From: Warburgia ugandensis | Taxonomy: Eukaryota > Streptophyta > Magnoliopsida > Canellales > Canellaceae | Direction of reading: 5' to 3' | Assembly (NCBI GenBank): GCA_035236585.1 | Contig: CP141136.1 | Coordinates: 32,076,949-32,140,948, forward strand | Length of the DNA stretch: 64,000 nt | In this document: positions 40,601 through 62,263 of the stretch, in pieces | Numbering within the stretch: the first letter of the stretch is position 1 | Layout: each line of letters starts with the position of its first letter | Position numbers and translations under genes: made by a program | Notes under the pieces: generated by a model | Database searches by the model: none | What the model was told of the DNA's origin: nothing | Seen by the model: the letters and a program-made list of their open reading frames with translations, nothing else

Positions 40601-41770
40601 TTTTCAATAATATTTTATTAAAATTGGCTTCGATATGAATATTCACTTTATACATATAAGTGATGGTTGTGTGAGTTGGTTAAGACATTTTTATGTTGTT
40701 TTGATGTCTTTAACAAAGACAGACTACATTTGTTATGTAATGAGTCAAGTCGTTAAATGACTCAATTTGGTACCGAGTCAAGTAACTCAAACAATTTTTT
40801 CTAGTCCACTAATGAATTTAAGAACTATATGCTATCGATTGGCTGGAAAATGGTAAAGTTTGTGTTTTAAGTATATAACAAGATCAAGAGAACACATGTG
40901 AAGCAAGTGATTGATAATGTATCCCTACTGTTAACAAAATTTACCTTCTTTTATGAATGACTTTAATTTTTTATCTTCCTTTTGATCCTCTTACTTCTCC
41001 TGTGTAATCATTCTCACGAAGGATAATAGTTTATTATATGTGAACTAATCATATAATGCATGTCCCATTTTGTAGCAAGAAACTAAAGAGACTAGTAAAC
41101 TTACTTGAAAATGTTTTCTGTCAGTTATCATTTTTGACTTCTGATAAAGATTTAGCAGATGATGTGCAATCCTCAGTATCTTCCACTTCCTCTCATCCAC
41201 TTATACCATTAAAAGGCTTTGAGCATATAACATTATTTATAACCTAATAGAACAATTGACTTTATTGGCTGATATACTTAAGCTCTTTTGTTGTGTAGGT
41301 ACTAATTAAGTTTAGTACCTTTATGTTCTTTTACTTAATGGACAAGGCTAACATTCTACTAATAAATTCTCTTTGGACATTCTTATATTATGATTTAGAC
41401 TTGGCTCATTTGTCTCCATTAAAATGTAGTAGCCTATTCATCTACTATGTCAATATAAATTCTGTAAGTTACCTGAATAAGAGGGTGGAAATATCATCTC
41501 ATTGTGACTTGGTTTATGAAACATATAAGTACATTTTTCCATAACAATATTTTATTTTGTAAAAAAAGTGATCTTGCATGCTCATCATTATTGGATGGTG
41601 CAGGTTTCTTTAGCCTTGAACAATATCAAAATAAAGGTAAAGTTTTAAAAAGGCCTTGTTTCACTTGAATAATTAACTTGAATAATTAACTATTATTTGA
41701 CACAAGCCATAGGTCAATGATGAGCACAAAATCTGACCAATAGTTTGCATGCCTTTTTTGTTCTGAAGGA
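40601..41770. other. Region upstream of the kinase relic, nothing firmly recognised
   Basis: If the receptor-kinase relic is one gene this is part of its intron. Short frames at 41056-41247 and 41323-41544 have no recognisable motif. Confidence 0.45.
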
Positions 41771-41796
41771 CTAATTATATTACTGATATTGGGAGA

Positions 41797-42980
41797 ATGT
41801 GTATTGGGACATTGCGTTTGGTAGCTATAATTGGCTATAAACTAAGAAATAGACATATATGGATGGATGCAACAATAGACGAGTTCTTGAGTAAGTATAG
41901 ATATAAGACAGCAAAAAGGTATTCCTATTCAGATATAAGGAAGATGACCAAAGGTTTCAAGGAAAAGCTCAGTCAAGGAGGATATGGCTCTATCTTCAAA
42001 AGAAAGTTTCAAAGTGGTCATCTAGTTACTATAAAGATGTTAGCCAAGTAGAAGGCTAGTAGGCAAGAATTCATCAATGGAGTTGCTACTATTGGAAGGA
42101 TTCATCATGGCAATGTGTTGAGACTTATTGGGTTTTGCTAAGAAGGATTAAAAAGGGCTCTTGTATATGAATTCGTGTCCAATGGATCTTTGGAAAAATA
42201 TATTTTTCCAAAACAAGGAAGCATAAACCCTTTGAGTTGGGAGAAGGCCTACTAGATTTCTTTAGGAATAGCTCGTGGAATTGAATATCCACATTGAGGT
42301 TGTGATGTGCAGATTCTACATTTTGACATCAAACCTCATAATAACTTGCTTGATAAAGACTTCATCCCAAAAGTTGCAAACTTTTGCATGGAAAATTTTT
42401 ATTTAATAGAAAAGAGCAGTGTTTCACTGCTACAAGAGGGAGCCTTGTGACATATTGCCTCAGAATTACTTTATAAAAACCTTGGCAATGCGTCATATAA
42501 ATCTGATGTCTATAGTTTTGGGATGCTTTTAATGGAAATGGCAAGGAGAAGAAGGAACATGGATGCACATACAAAGACAAACAAAATTTACTTTCCACCA
42601 TGGATCTATGACCAGCTTGATCAAGGAGGGGATATGTAGGTGGAGGTTGCTACAATTGATGAAAAACAAATAGTGAAGAAGCTGGTTATGGCTGCACTAT
42701 GGTGCATACAGATGAAGCCTACAAATCGTCCATCTATGTGTAAAGTTATAGAGATGCTAGAAGGAAATCTAGAACTACTACAAATACCAAGTAAGCCATT
42801 CCTATATTCTCCAAAGCAAGTTCTTGAAGAAAATGAAATGACATATATGGATTAGACATCTTCATCAACTAGTTTGGAGTCTAGATCAACTATGCAAAAA
42901 TCATCATCAACTATTTTGGAGTATGGAGCAACCAAACATGAGTATAAAGAATCTGAAATCATAAATGTAATTGTAGATTA
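41797..42980 (+). pseudogene. Lr10-like (LRK10L) receptor kinase domain relic
   Basis: A single reading frame is kept from 41797 to 42855 but broken by six in-frame stops (42049, 42139, 42253, 42295, 42448, 42637). Juxtamembrane MDATIDEFLSKYR and YSYSDIRKMTKGFKEKL precede the glycine loop LSQGGYGSIFKRKF and the VTIKML lysine. Then come HGNVLRLIGFC, ALVYEFVSNGSLEKYIF, the catalytic loop HFDIKPHNNLLD (HFD in place of HRD, as in the LRK10L family), KSDVYSFGMLLMEM, and the C-terminal WCIQMKPTNRPSMCKVIEML. The DFG motif has decayed to NFC. After the stop at 42853 a Ser-rich tail-like frame runs to about 42980. It is probably the second exon of the receptor whose ectodomain lies at 30149-30700. Confidence 0.9.
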
Positions 42981-44344
42981 AGATCAAATTCTCATGGAGG
43001 GACTCATTAGAATATATATGTTTTGTGGTGGCAACCATAAGGCATAAGAGTCCTATGTATAAGGACTTCTTTTATTTTTAAGTTATTTCTTTCTTTAGTT
43101 TAGTAGTACCTTCAAGGTGTCTTGGAGATGCTCGAGAAAATAGAGCAATGATGCTGTTACTATCAACTTGCAAATTCTATTCTATTTTCAAGCATGATTT
43201 GAGTAGGTTTAATAAAGCTTTATAGTTCTAAAACTTGATCATTGCCTTTCAAGTCCCCTTGTTATTTTTCATATTGAATTATGGAAATAATTCCTCCATT
43301 TTCCTTTTAACTTTCTTTAAGAAATTTTGTTCTAAGTTGTTATAGTGTTTGCATTCAATCCAGTACGTCAATTGAAGTAGAGCCTATATTTACAGCAATC
43401 TATAGTTGTCATCTTCTAGCCCACAGTTAGATAGGCTCCATAAAAATATTCACCATTTGATTAATCAATTTGATGGCTAAGATCATATCAGTCGAGAAGA
43501 TTATTAAGGGATCATCTATTTAGATTGATGCCCAAAATATGAACAGTTTGGATAATAAATCATCGAGGCATTGCATTATATTTTTAGCTACTTTTTTTCA
43601 TGGTAGAGCTTAGATATATCAATGACTATGAAAATTTGGATAGCTTAGAGAGTTTGAAAACAATAGTAACTAAAATATTACAAATCATAGGGTCAGAATA
43701 TCTAATCAAGAAGATTTTTGCCATATCTAGGATGTGATTCATATTGTGAAAGGTTCTGATCACCAATCATTTAGAATTTGCATGCTACTTTAGATCGAAT
43801 CTACTATAAGGACACTATATGCTTTTCTTTAGGTAAACTATCATATGAGTAGTCTAGACATAGGTAAAGGCATTCATCTTACCAAGAAGATTATACAAAC
43901 AAAGTACCAAAAAATATTTGATCTCCATCAGATGATCTAATTCCATGTCAATGTGAACCATCTAAGCCATGTAACATTTCAACCAAAATAGTGAACACAC
44001 AGTTCAATTATTTAATTAATTATATAGGATTATATAATAGAAAAAAATTAGAATTAAATAGGTCAGAGAGAGAGAGAGAGGGAGAGAGAGATTTTATGAT
44101 TCAAGTGGGACCCATTATGTTAAAAATAAGCATTGAAGCTTAATATTATAATATTAGGATAACTAAAAATTAGAATAAGATAAGTAAGAAAGGTTATAGA
44201 CAGAATGATTTTAGATTAGCAAAATAAAGAAAAGCTCTAAAAACTTTTAAAATTTTTGGATAAAGATAAATGACAAAATTGCTACTTGGCAAAATAATAG
44301 AGAAATAAGTGAAAATGTGTATTGCTTTAGTGTATAATAGCTTG
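42981..44344. other. No gene recognised; AT-rich
   Basis: 3' flank of the kinase relic. It contains a short interrupted (GA)n run (44065-44091). No open frame or element ends were recognised. Confidence 0.5.
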
Positions 44345-45985
44345 AACAGCTTGAGAATGCATGTTATGTAATCATTATCATTAGAAATTAAGATGTGTCA
44401 ATTGATTAGCATCCTTTACATGTAGGGGGTGATATTAGTAATCCTTGCCCAATTATTCTAGAAGGAGATCTATGCACAACATTAATGACCATGAAATTCT
44501 ATTTATATATTTTATACCTTTCATAAAAATATTTTATTATGGTGTAATTAGTTATGATTATGATTATTCATTCTATGATTTTTCTACATGAAACATAACT
44601 CTTTTGATCAAGGTGGCCAAACCTATGAATGATCCAACCATTCATTGATTGCTCTAGCTTCACATACCTAGCAATTAAAAAAGCATGTATACTAAGTGAT
44701 TCTAGCATCTAGAATAACTACACTTAATCATGAGAAATGAAAGCTTAAAAACTTTGTATCGACAACAAACTAAATTAAATTTCTAAAATTAAAGTTTTTA
44801 GGATTCTAGAATCACCTAATTCATACTTTTTATCTGCTATACATCCAAAGTTTTGATAATTAGGTGAATGAGTAGATGGGGGTTTTGATAATTAGGTGAA
44901 TGGGTAGATGGAGACCCCTTGCTGGGGCACTTGTACAAAAACACTTTATAAGATGTTCCATTTAATCACAAGAATTGCATCCATATGTGATTTCCAGGCC
45001 AATACATTATCTCCAGGAAGTCTTTCATCATTTTAGATTGAAATAACCACCAAGTTTTCAAATCCATCTAGTCACAAATCACAATTTTTAATTAGATATG
45101 ACTCAAAACCACCCCTAAGCTTGTTTGTAGAGCAAAGAACAAGATCTTAGGACTAAGATCATCTATAAAGGTGAGGATCACACGACCTAGGTGGGGAAGG
45201 TAATGAACTCAAACTAGTTCCTCTTAGAGCACAATCATCAAAAAACAAAATTGCATGAAATTTTAGTAAGAATTAACAAGTCAAAACTGAATTATATGGA
45301 GTATTTTGTGCAAGGTGTTAGCAAGGATGGCATGTAGGGTTGTACAAAATTTTCGCTAGTGCTAAAACTCGCCCTAAGCTTTTCTCCTAATCCTAACCCA
45401 GCCCTAACTAACTTCATATCATACTTTTCCAACCCTAAAACTATTCAAGTAAAAAAAAAAAAATCCTTAACCCTGATTCATATGATTCAAGTCAAGTTGG
45501 GTTTCCTAATTGACCCTAATACTTTTTCTCTTTACACATCCAATGAAATTTAAATGGGCAAAATACCTTATTTATTGTAGTTATAAATTAATTATCAAAA
45601 CGTTCTTGCACTTATAGCTTTAGAAAATATATTTAAGGGCATTTTAGTTAATATATAAATATAGAGAAAAAATTCTGGTGCCCTACATTGTTTTACATTG
45701 CTGCCCTTAGCTTGACCTAATATAGATTTGAGTCACAATTTTGTGGCCCTAAACCAACTAGGGTTGTAAATTTCTTTCTAGTAACAAGACTCATATGGGA
45801 CAATTCGAGTCGGGTTCTCAAATTGACCTAACCCTTTGCCATCCTAGGTGTCAAAGTTCAAAATAGAAACTTCGAAAAAATAAGCCAACTCATGCTATAT
45901 ACAGAAGAGCACTCTAGATAACATGGAAAGTTGATTGTTAAAATTATATATTTTACTAGTGGAGTTGCCATAGATAAAAACAAAT
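44345..45985. repeat. Long dispersed direct repeat, copy 2
   Basis: Collinear with 27770-29215 (see that entry for shared blocks). It contains an extra local 29-bp tandem duplication (TTTTGATAATTAGGTGAATG at about 44853 and 44883). It ends where a CACTA-like element begins (45992). Confidence 0.75.
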
Positions 45986-45991
45986 TTTTGG

Positions 45992-46942
45992 CACTACAAA
46001 AATGCAGCTAGTTCAAGACACAAAATGTGGAAAGTTAAGACCAAATCAAGTTGGGCAAGTTCCAAGTCAACTTACTACTTTTTTTACTAGTAGCCGAGTT
46101 CAAAAGTCAGCTCACCTCTTTTTGATACTATGATACCATATTATATTTTTGCTAGATGTTAAAACTCGACATCTTCCCAAGAATAAGCTTGATCATAGGT
46201 TTAAGTTGCTGCTTTCTCCTTTGGTCAAGCATTAGATTTAAGAAAATGTGTGAGTGAATGTAAGTAATGCTTTTAATTCTTGCCTAGGTTCATTCTGTTC
46301 CAAGTGAATATCTCATAATTTTCCGTTCTAATAGAAAAAAATGCAACAAAGTGGTGGTCAAAACTTTTTATTTTGGATCATTTAACATATCACAATATTT
46401 TGAGATATTCTCAAGATTTTGACTACATTCAAGAGATAATCCATCGGATCTCTCTTTTTCCATTTTTAACATTTTTAGATTTGCTTGTTAGTTTGCCAGC
46501 CGTCTTAAATGATAAAACACCCCTAATATTTAAGTTATTTACATTGGAAATTGATATTCACACCCTTTTCTAATTTTTTTTCAAATTTTACCTTGAAAAT
46601 TTTTACCAGAACACTGAAATTGGTGAAAAGCCAAATCATTCCATTCCAATAGTTAAAACCGAAGTACCACTGGAACGGAATCGACAGCTATGCTTGTACT
46701 AAAAAAAAGGGACTTTGAAACTCAACGCGTGCATATACAAAAAGTTTGAAATGGCAAAATAGGAAATTTCAAGGAAAAAATTTCATAACTGACTACGAAG
46801 AAATTTGCTGAGGGAAAGGAAAGAGACTTGCTAGCTGGATGCCGGAGTGAAAGATGCTGCAGTGAACAGTGGAGACCCAATCAATCAGTGAGGTTGGCCT
46901 GATAGTACAGGAAGGCCCTGGCTAGCTGCATTTTTTGTAGTG
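45992..46942. mobile_element. Non-autonomous CACTA-like element, 951 bp
   Basis: The left end CACTACAAAAATGCAGCTAG is the inverted complement of the right end CTAGCTGCATTTTTTGTAGTG with one extra T. CACTA termini define the CACTA/EnSpm group. No transposase is encoded; the 66-codon frame at 46373 has no motif. The 3-bp flanks TGG and GCG do not match, so the expected target duplication is not confirmed. Confidence 0.65.
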
Positions 46943-48385
46943 GCGGACCATACACATAATTCAAACTCAACCGGAAAAGAAAGTTATAGACGAAGAGCTC
47001 TTCATAGATGAGACTGCCTCCTTAGCCGAAGCACCAAGAACCCGACTTCCCTCAAGTAAAATTTGCATTGAACTTGAAGAGTTGAGGAAAGATTATCCAA
47101 AAAGATTTCGGTCCTGAGTTCCATGTCATCTCCGTTGAAAGGATAGGGTTAACTCAATGAGTATGATCATGAGTTCCATACGAATCTCAAAAGATTATTT
47201 TTTGGTTCATACTGAGACGGGGACAGTTCAGTTTTTCATGTGATGGGCCTGTTAGCAGAGGCTTTTAGAAAGAGAACAGATATAGAGACAATTAGATTTT
47301 GAAACAGAGAATACAACATATAAAGATGAAAGTTTATTACAGCCAAACTGAACTTTAGTTTGCTCAAAGTAGTTGTTCCATACTGCAACTTCTCATGTTA
47401 GAGAAGAACCAAACTTAGCTAATACGACGTTAAGAAGTAGACTAAAAATACCATGAAATTCCAGTTCTTCGATGTAGTTATTGCTTTGAACTATGCATCA
47501 ATACTAGAACCGGATCTGTAAAAACACAAACCAGCCTTGAATAAGAAGTCTGGTGGCCGAGGTCCACACATACAAATTCACAAGTTTGCATCCCCTAGAC
47601 CATTAATGAAAGGATATTCTAGCTTAAATTGATTCGAGCAAGCTCATCAGACATTTGACAATGTGGTCCAGCTCCTGTATTGCAGACCACTATAACTTTG
47701 CGCCTATGATCTATGCACACTGACAGGCGTGTCGGGACACAACACAAAATCTAGAGAAGAAGCCAAGTGAACATGCAGCAAACTCCACTTGGAAGATATA
47801 ATGAGAGTCCGACGTGCCACATGAAAGGTTGTTTGCTAGTTGGATACTCGTTAGTCTGTTGAAAGTGTTCACACAAGCGTTGATTCAATATGAGAGGTAA
47901 ACCCATGTGTAAGACAAATCATAGCTTGATTCAATAATCGCTAGCTTATATCGATTCAATAATCGCTAACAATCAAAGAGATTTGGACCCCCAAAGGCTA
48001 TGGAATGCATAACGTACCAACATCACCAACACCAGCAAGAAAAAATTGAAATACAGTGCAATACATGAACCCCGACGAAGCAAACGAGATCAAGGGAGCT
48101 CTACAACAAACAATAAAGCGTTCCGACTCGCAAGTAAAGGTGAGAGCAGAGCAGGGAAAAACAGTACCGTGGAAGAATACTCTTGCAGAAAAGGGTGTTC
48201 TGCCAGGAATCTTAAATATTAGCTAATCTCCAGTTCGATGCTCATAAAGGAAAGAACAATGCTTGCACTAGATATCTTGTTGAGCCTTTGCCCAACCCAT
48301 GCCACAATAAAATGAAATGCTCAGCCAGAACATGGGCCACAGCCGAAAGTGTTCTTTTCAGGAGAAATGAAGGGCATGCCACGCA
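46943..48385. other. 3' flank of the SRPK gene, no second gene recognised
   Basis: It contains the 3' UTR of the SRPK gene nearest 48385; the polyadenylation site could not be fixed. No other coding sequence is seen on either strand. Confidence 0.5.
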
Positions 48386-58950
<10,565 letters not shown>

Positions 58951-59038
58951 CTAACCAATTACCGGCCCTGCTTTAGAGTATCCTTTTTGCCGGATCTCCG
59001 GATTGATAAATTCACCCATCGACTTTCTCCCGGCAGAA

Positions 59039-59095
59039 GGAGAGAGAGAGAGAGAGAGTCCCTCTCTCCCTCGCTCTGCTTTCTTTCTTTCCAGG
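59039..59095 (-). promoter_or_regulatory. CT/GA-rich leader of the SRPK gene
   Basis: A short (GA)9 run (59041-59058) followed by a pyrimidine stretch TCCCTCTCTCCCTCGCTC lies 116-155 nt upstream of the SRPK ATG, probably in the 5' UTR. A transcription start could not be placed; a regulatory role is inference. Confidence 0.4.
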
Positions 59096-59336
59096 GAAAA
59101 GAGTACGCTGTTTTGATAATTCCAGCCCCTTCCTTGCGTTTGCCGAGAAAATCAAAAGGGACGCTGCAACGAAGAACAAGGAGGGATGAAAAGGTTTTAG
59201 ATCTACAGGCATTTCTTGGATGATAATGGTCCTACCAATTCGTCTCACTTTTTGTTCCACTAAATAGTGGATCATATCTAATGCCTTTGATCATACTGAA
59301 TTTTATCAAAGATCTCTTACACTTTAATGTAGAAAG

Positions 59337-59471
59337 GCAGCCCTTGTGCACTAAGTTCCATTGATATATGAGTTTGGAGATTTTTCCAAGAAATTATTTT
59401 CACACCTTGAACTTGAACTCGCAATCTCAAATTACATGACAACAACTTTTCCTGTTGTACCAAAACTTCTC
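59337..59471 (-). mobile_element. Diverged Au-type SINE
   Basis: GGCAGCCCTTGTGCACTAAG at the left and CATGACAACAACTTTTCCTGTTGTACCAAAACTTCTC at the right keep the plan and orientation of the Au SINE at 49133-49314, with many substitutions and a shortened middle. Confidence 0.65.
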
Positions 59472-59903
59472 TACGTGAAATGATATAAAATGGGTAAATA
59501 CGAGAATAACCAAATTTTAACATAAAATAGATGCGCATCTTAGTCTCATTTTTCTTCTCGTCTTTTCATGTTTATTGTTCCCATAATATCCTCCCGTTTC
59601 TTCGTGTGTACAGAGCTGCTGTTCCACTGCCTTTTTTTCTAGCTGAACTTTCTTCTTTAAGTACCTTTCAGTTCTTGACATTTATGGAACTGCCGTCTTA
59701 TTTTCTTTTTCAACAAAACTTTCCACTTTCAAATACTCTTTTACATTTTAATATTCACATAGCTGCCATTCCATTTCATTTTTTGACAATACCTCTCTCC
59801 TTTGGTAAATCTATCTTTCAACCTCTAAGGACTGTTTTCTTTATATTAGTATAGATATGTATATACTAGTAATTTATATGTTCAAATGCTGGCCTAGTGT
59901 GTG

Positions 59904-59958
<55 letters not shown>

Positions 59959-60350
59959 AGGGCTTTCCATTTTCTAAAGAAAATGCCGTGAATAACTTCA
60001 TTATGAAAGAGGGGTTACCTTTAGTCTTCCAAAAATGCATTAATAGCTACCATAAAGTGAGAAAGTAAATAAACAAATGTTGTTGTGAAAGCTTGAAATT
60101 ATTGTATAGCTTATACCATATCATAACATTTTTTTCAATGAGTAAACGTAGTAAAAATTGCTACCTAAGTTGGTGAATTTTCGACTCAAAGAGTTTCCTT
60201 TATCTATAATAAAGATATTGAGGTTGGTTTTTTGGATAATTTGACTCAATTGACAGCCCCATTCCATAATCATTCAATCCACATTGTCTAAGGCCTAGCA
60301 ATCATCCAAAGTAAGATAAATAAGATGAAATGGCCTAATCTGCCAAAGGT
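59472..60350. other. Upstream flank of the SRPK gene, no gene recognised
   Basis: It contains the (GA)n tract at 59907-59957. The 107-codon plus frame at 59531-59854 is Phe/Leu/Pro-rich low-information text with no recognisable domain. Confidence 0.5.
59907..59957. repeat. (GA)n microsatellite, 51 bp
   Basis: Uninterrupted GA units. Confidence 0.97.
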
Positions 60351-62263
60351 TGTGGTGACCCAGGTTTTTAAATCATGATTTTCTCAATAAAAATTAACAA
60401 AAATGAGATCAGTCCATAATTTAAAATCTCATTGAAAAATTCAAAACATTGAAAAGTCTTTCTGCTTGAAAATTTGTGTTTTTAAAACCCCAAGTGCTTT
60501 TTCTTTCAAAACACTTGCCTTTTTCAAAACTAGGCCCACATTTAAGCCATTTAATATTTATCACAAACTCAAATAATATATGGCCCAAGATAATTCAGTC
60601 ACAACCACATTAATAATGTAATCATCAATATAACTAAATGTCTTGGTATTTCATGTCATAATACATGAATAGTATTTTCTAAATAAAAATAATTTTTAAA
60701 TTGGCAGTTCCTTAAGGCATAGCCTATGTCCTCCTCTCCCCATTCCTATGCTTTGTCATGATGGAAACTGCATGCTTTTATTGTAGGTTGAGTATACAAC
60801 TTACCTAGTAGATAAACCTACACCACAAACTCAAAAATCATATCATCTAGGACAAATGTGCTTTAAAAACATGCTTTTCATTCCATTTGCGTATTTACAT
60901 ATCATCAATTTACATGAATAAATAATTGCATTTTCATAAGTTATGTTTTATAAGACTTCCAAACAAAAGTCCTTAAATGGTAAGTCAAAGATCAGTATTG
61001 TTTGACTTTTGGCATTAGTTTGGGCAAGTTAGTGGAGAAACAAGGAAGGAGACATTTCCCTAGCTCCTTAGTGATTTAGATGCATAAACCCATGAACCTA
61101 GCTGCTGTGAAGCACTCCCTCAGTCATACCTTGAGCTACATTGATGCTAGTGATAATAATCGCTACCTAAGGAACTAAGGACTTAAGAAAGAGTACACTC
61201 ATTGGAAAATGATACTTATGTACATAATAGGATCTAAATGAGAAATAATTATAAAACCACTAATAACCAAGTAACAAGGATCACTAACTATACATGTGCC
61301 CAGATTTTCAAGGTGAGGAGTAGTGCAATGTAACAAGGAGTTGGTACGATCCTAAACCTTAGCTTGGAGGTTCAAGCTAGAATTAGCCTAATGACTTTCA
61401 CCTTGAAGTATAATTTAAAAGTGTTCACTTAATTCACCCATGCTAAGGGATAATAACTTAACAATTTTAAGTTTTGAACTTAGATGGACAATACAAATAG
61501 GTATAGTACTTGATAAGCAGTAGTGGTGAAGAACACCCTATTTTTCTTCAACACTCCCAGTTACTTCGTTGCTCCCTTTTTACCACATTTTTGACCCACT
61601 TGTAAGACTATAGTCAAGTGACCTAATAAAAGATAAGATTTTAGAGCAATGAACCTAATATCTAGAGTGAAACACCAAGCCTCTAAGCTATGGGAAGTTG
61701 TCAAATACCGTAAGCTCCATAAGTTATTGCCTTAATAACAAAAAGGAAGACTTAACTAAAGAGGTATATCTCTAATAAGGCTACATCAAATACAGAAAAG
61801 ATTAATCTCCACTATGACATTAGAATGGGATGCTTAGGGTTGCACATTATCTAGTAGAATAACTAATATCTTAAACTAAAGACAGTTACAAGAGGACATA
61901 ACCAAGTAAGCAAACTCAAGATAATATGAAAGAATTAAATATTAATAAAACATTAAATGCCATTACGTGTAAATGAAAATAATGATTGGCATCCATTCTT
62001 TACAGATATCTAACCTTTAAACTTTATAAAGGTGATGTCACCCACTAGGGAACATCAAATAATAACAACAAAAAATCTCAAGATATCTAACATCAGCACT
62101 CTCAAACAACATATCTATCTCAAAAAAAGAAAAAGCATTGCATGATTTCACCCTCAAATCATAGATTATATCATCTTAAAGATTTGGACATTATATTTTC
62201 ATTAGCACTTGGGCAAGCATCACTTAAGTGGCGGTGAGCCTTAAGTTCTGTATTGTGATTGAG
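60351..62263 (+). mobile_element. Truncated ~3-kb-family LTR-like element (copy 4)
   Basis: It starts TGTGGTGACCCAGGTTTTTAA, matching the start of copy 1 (TGCGACGACCCAGGTTTTT) at nearly every base. Later blocks are collinear with copies 1 and 2: the CACAACCACATTAATAATG region and AACATTAAATGCCATTACGTG. It stops at the junction with an oppositely oriented copy at 62264, so its 3' third is missing or displaced outside the window. Confidence 0.55.
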
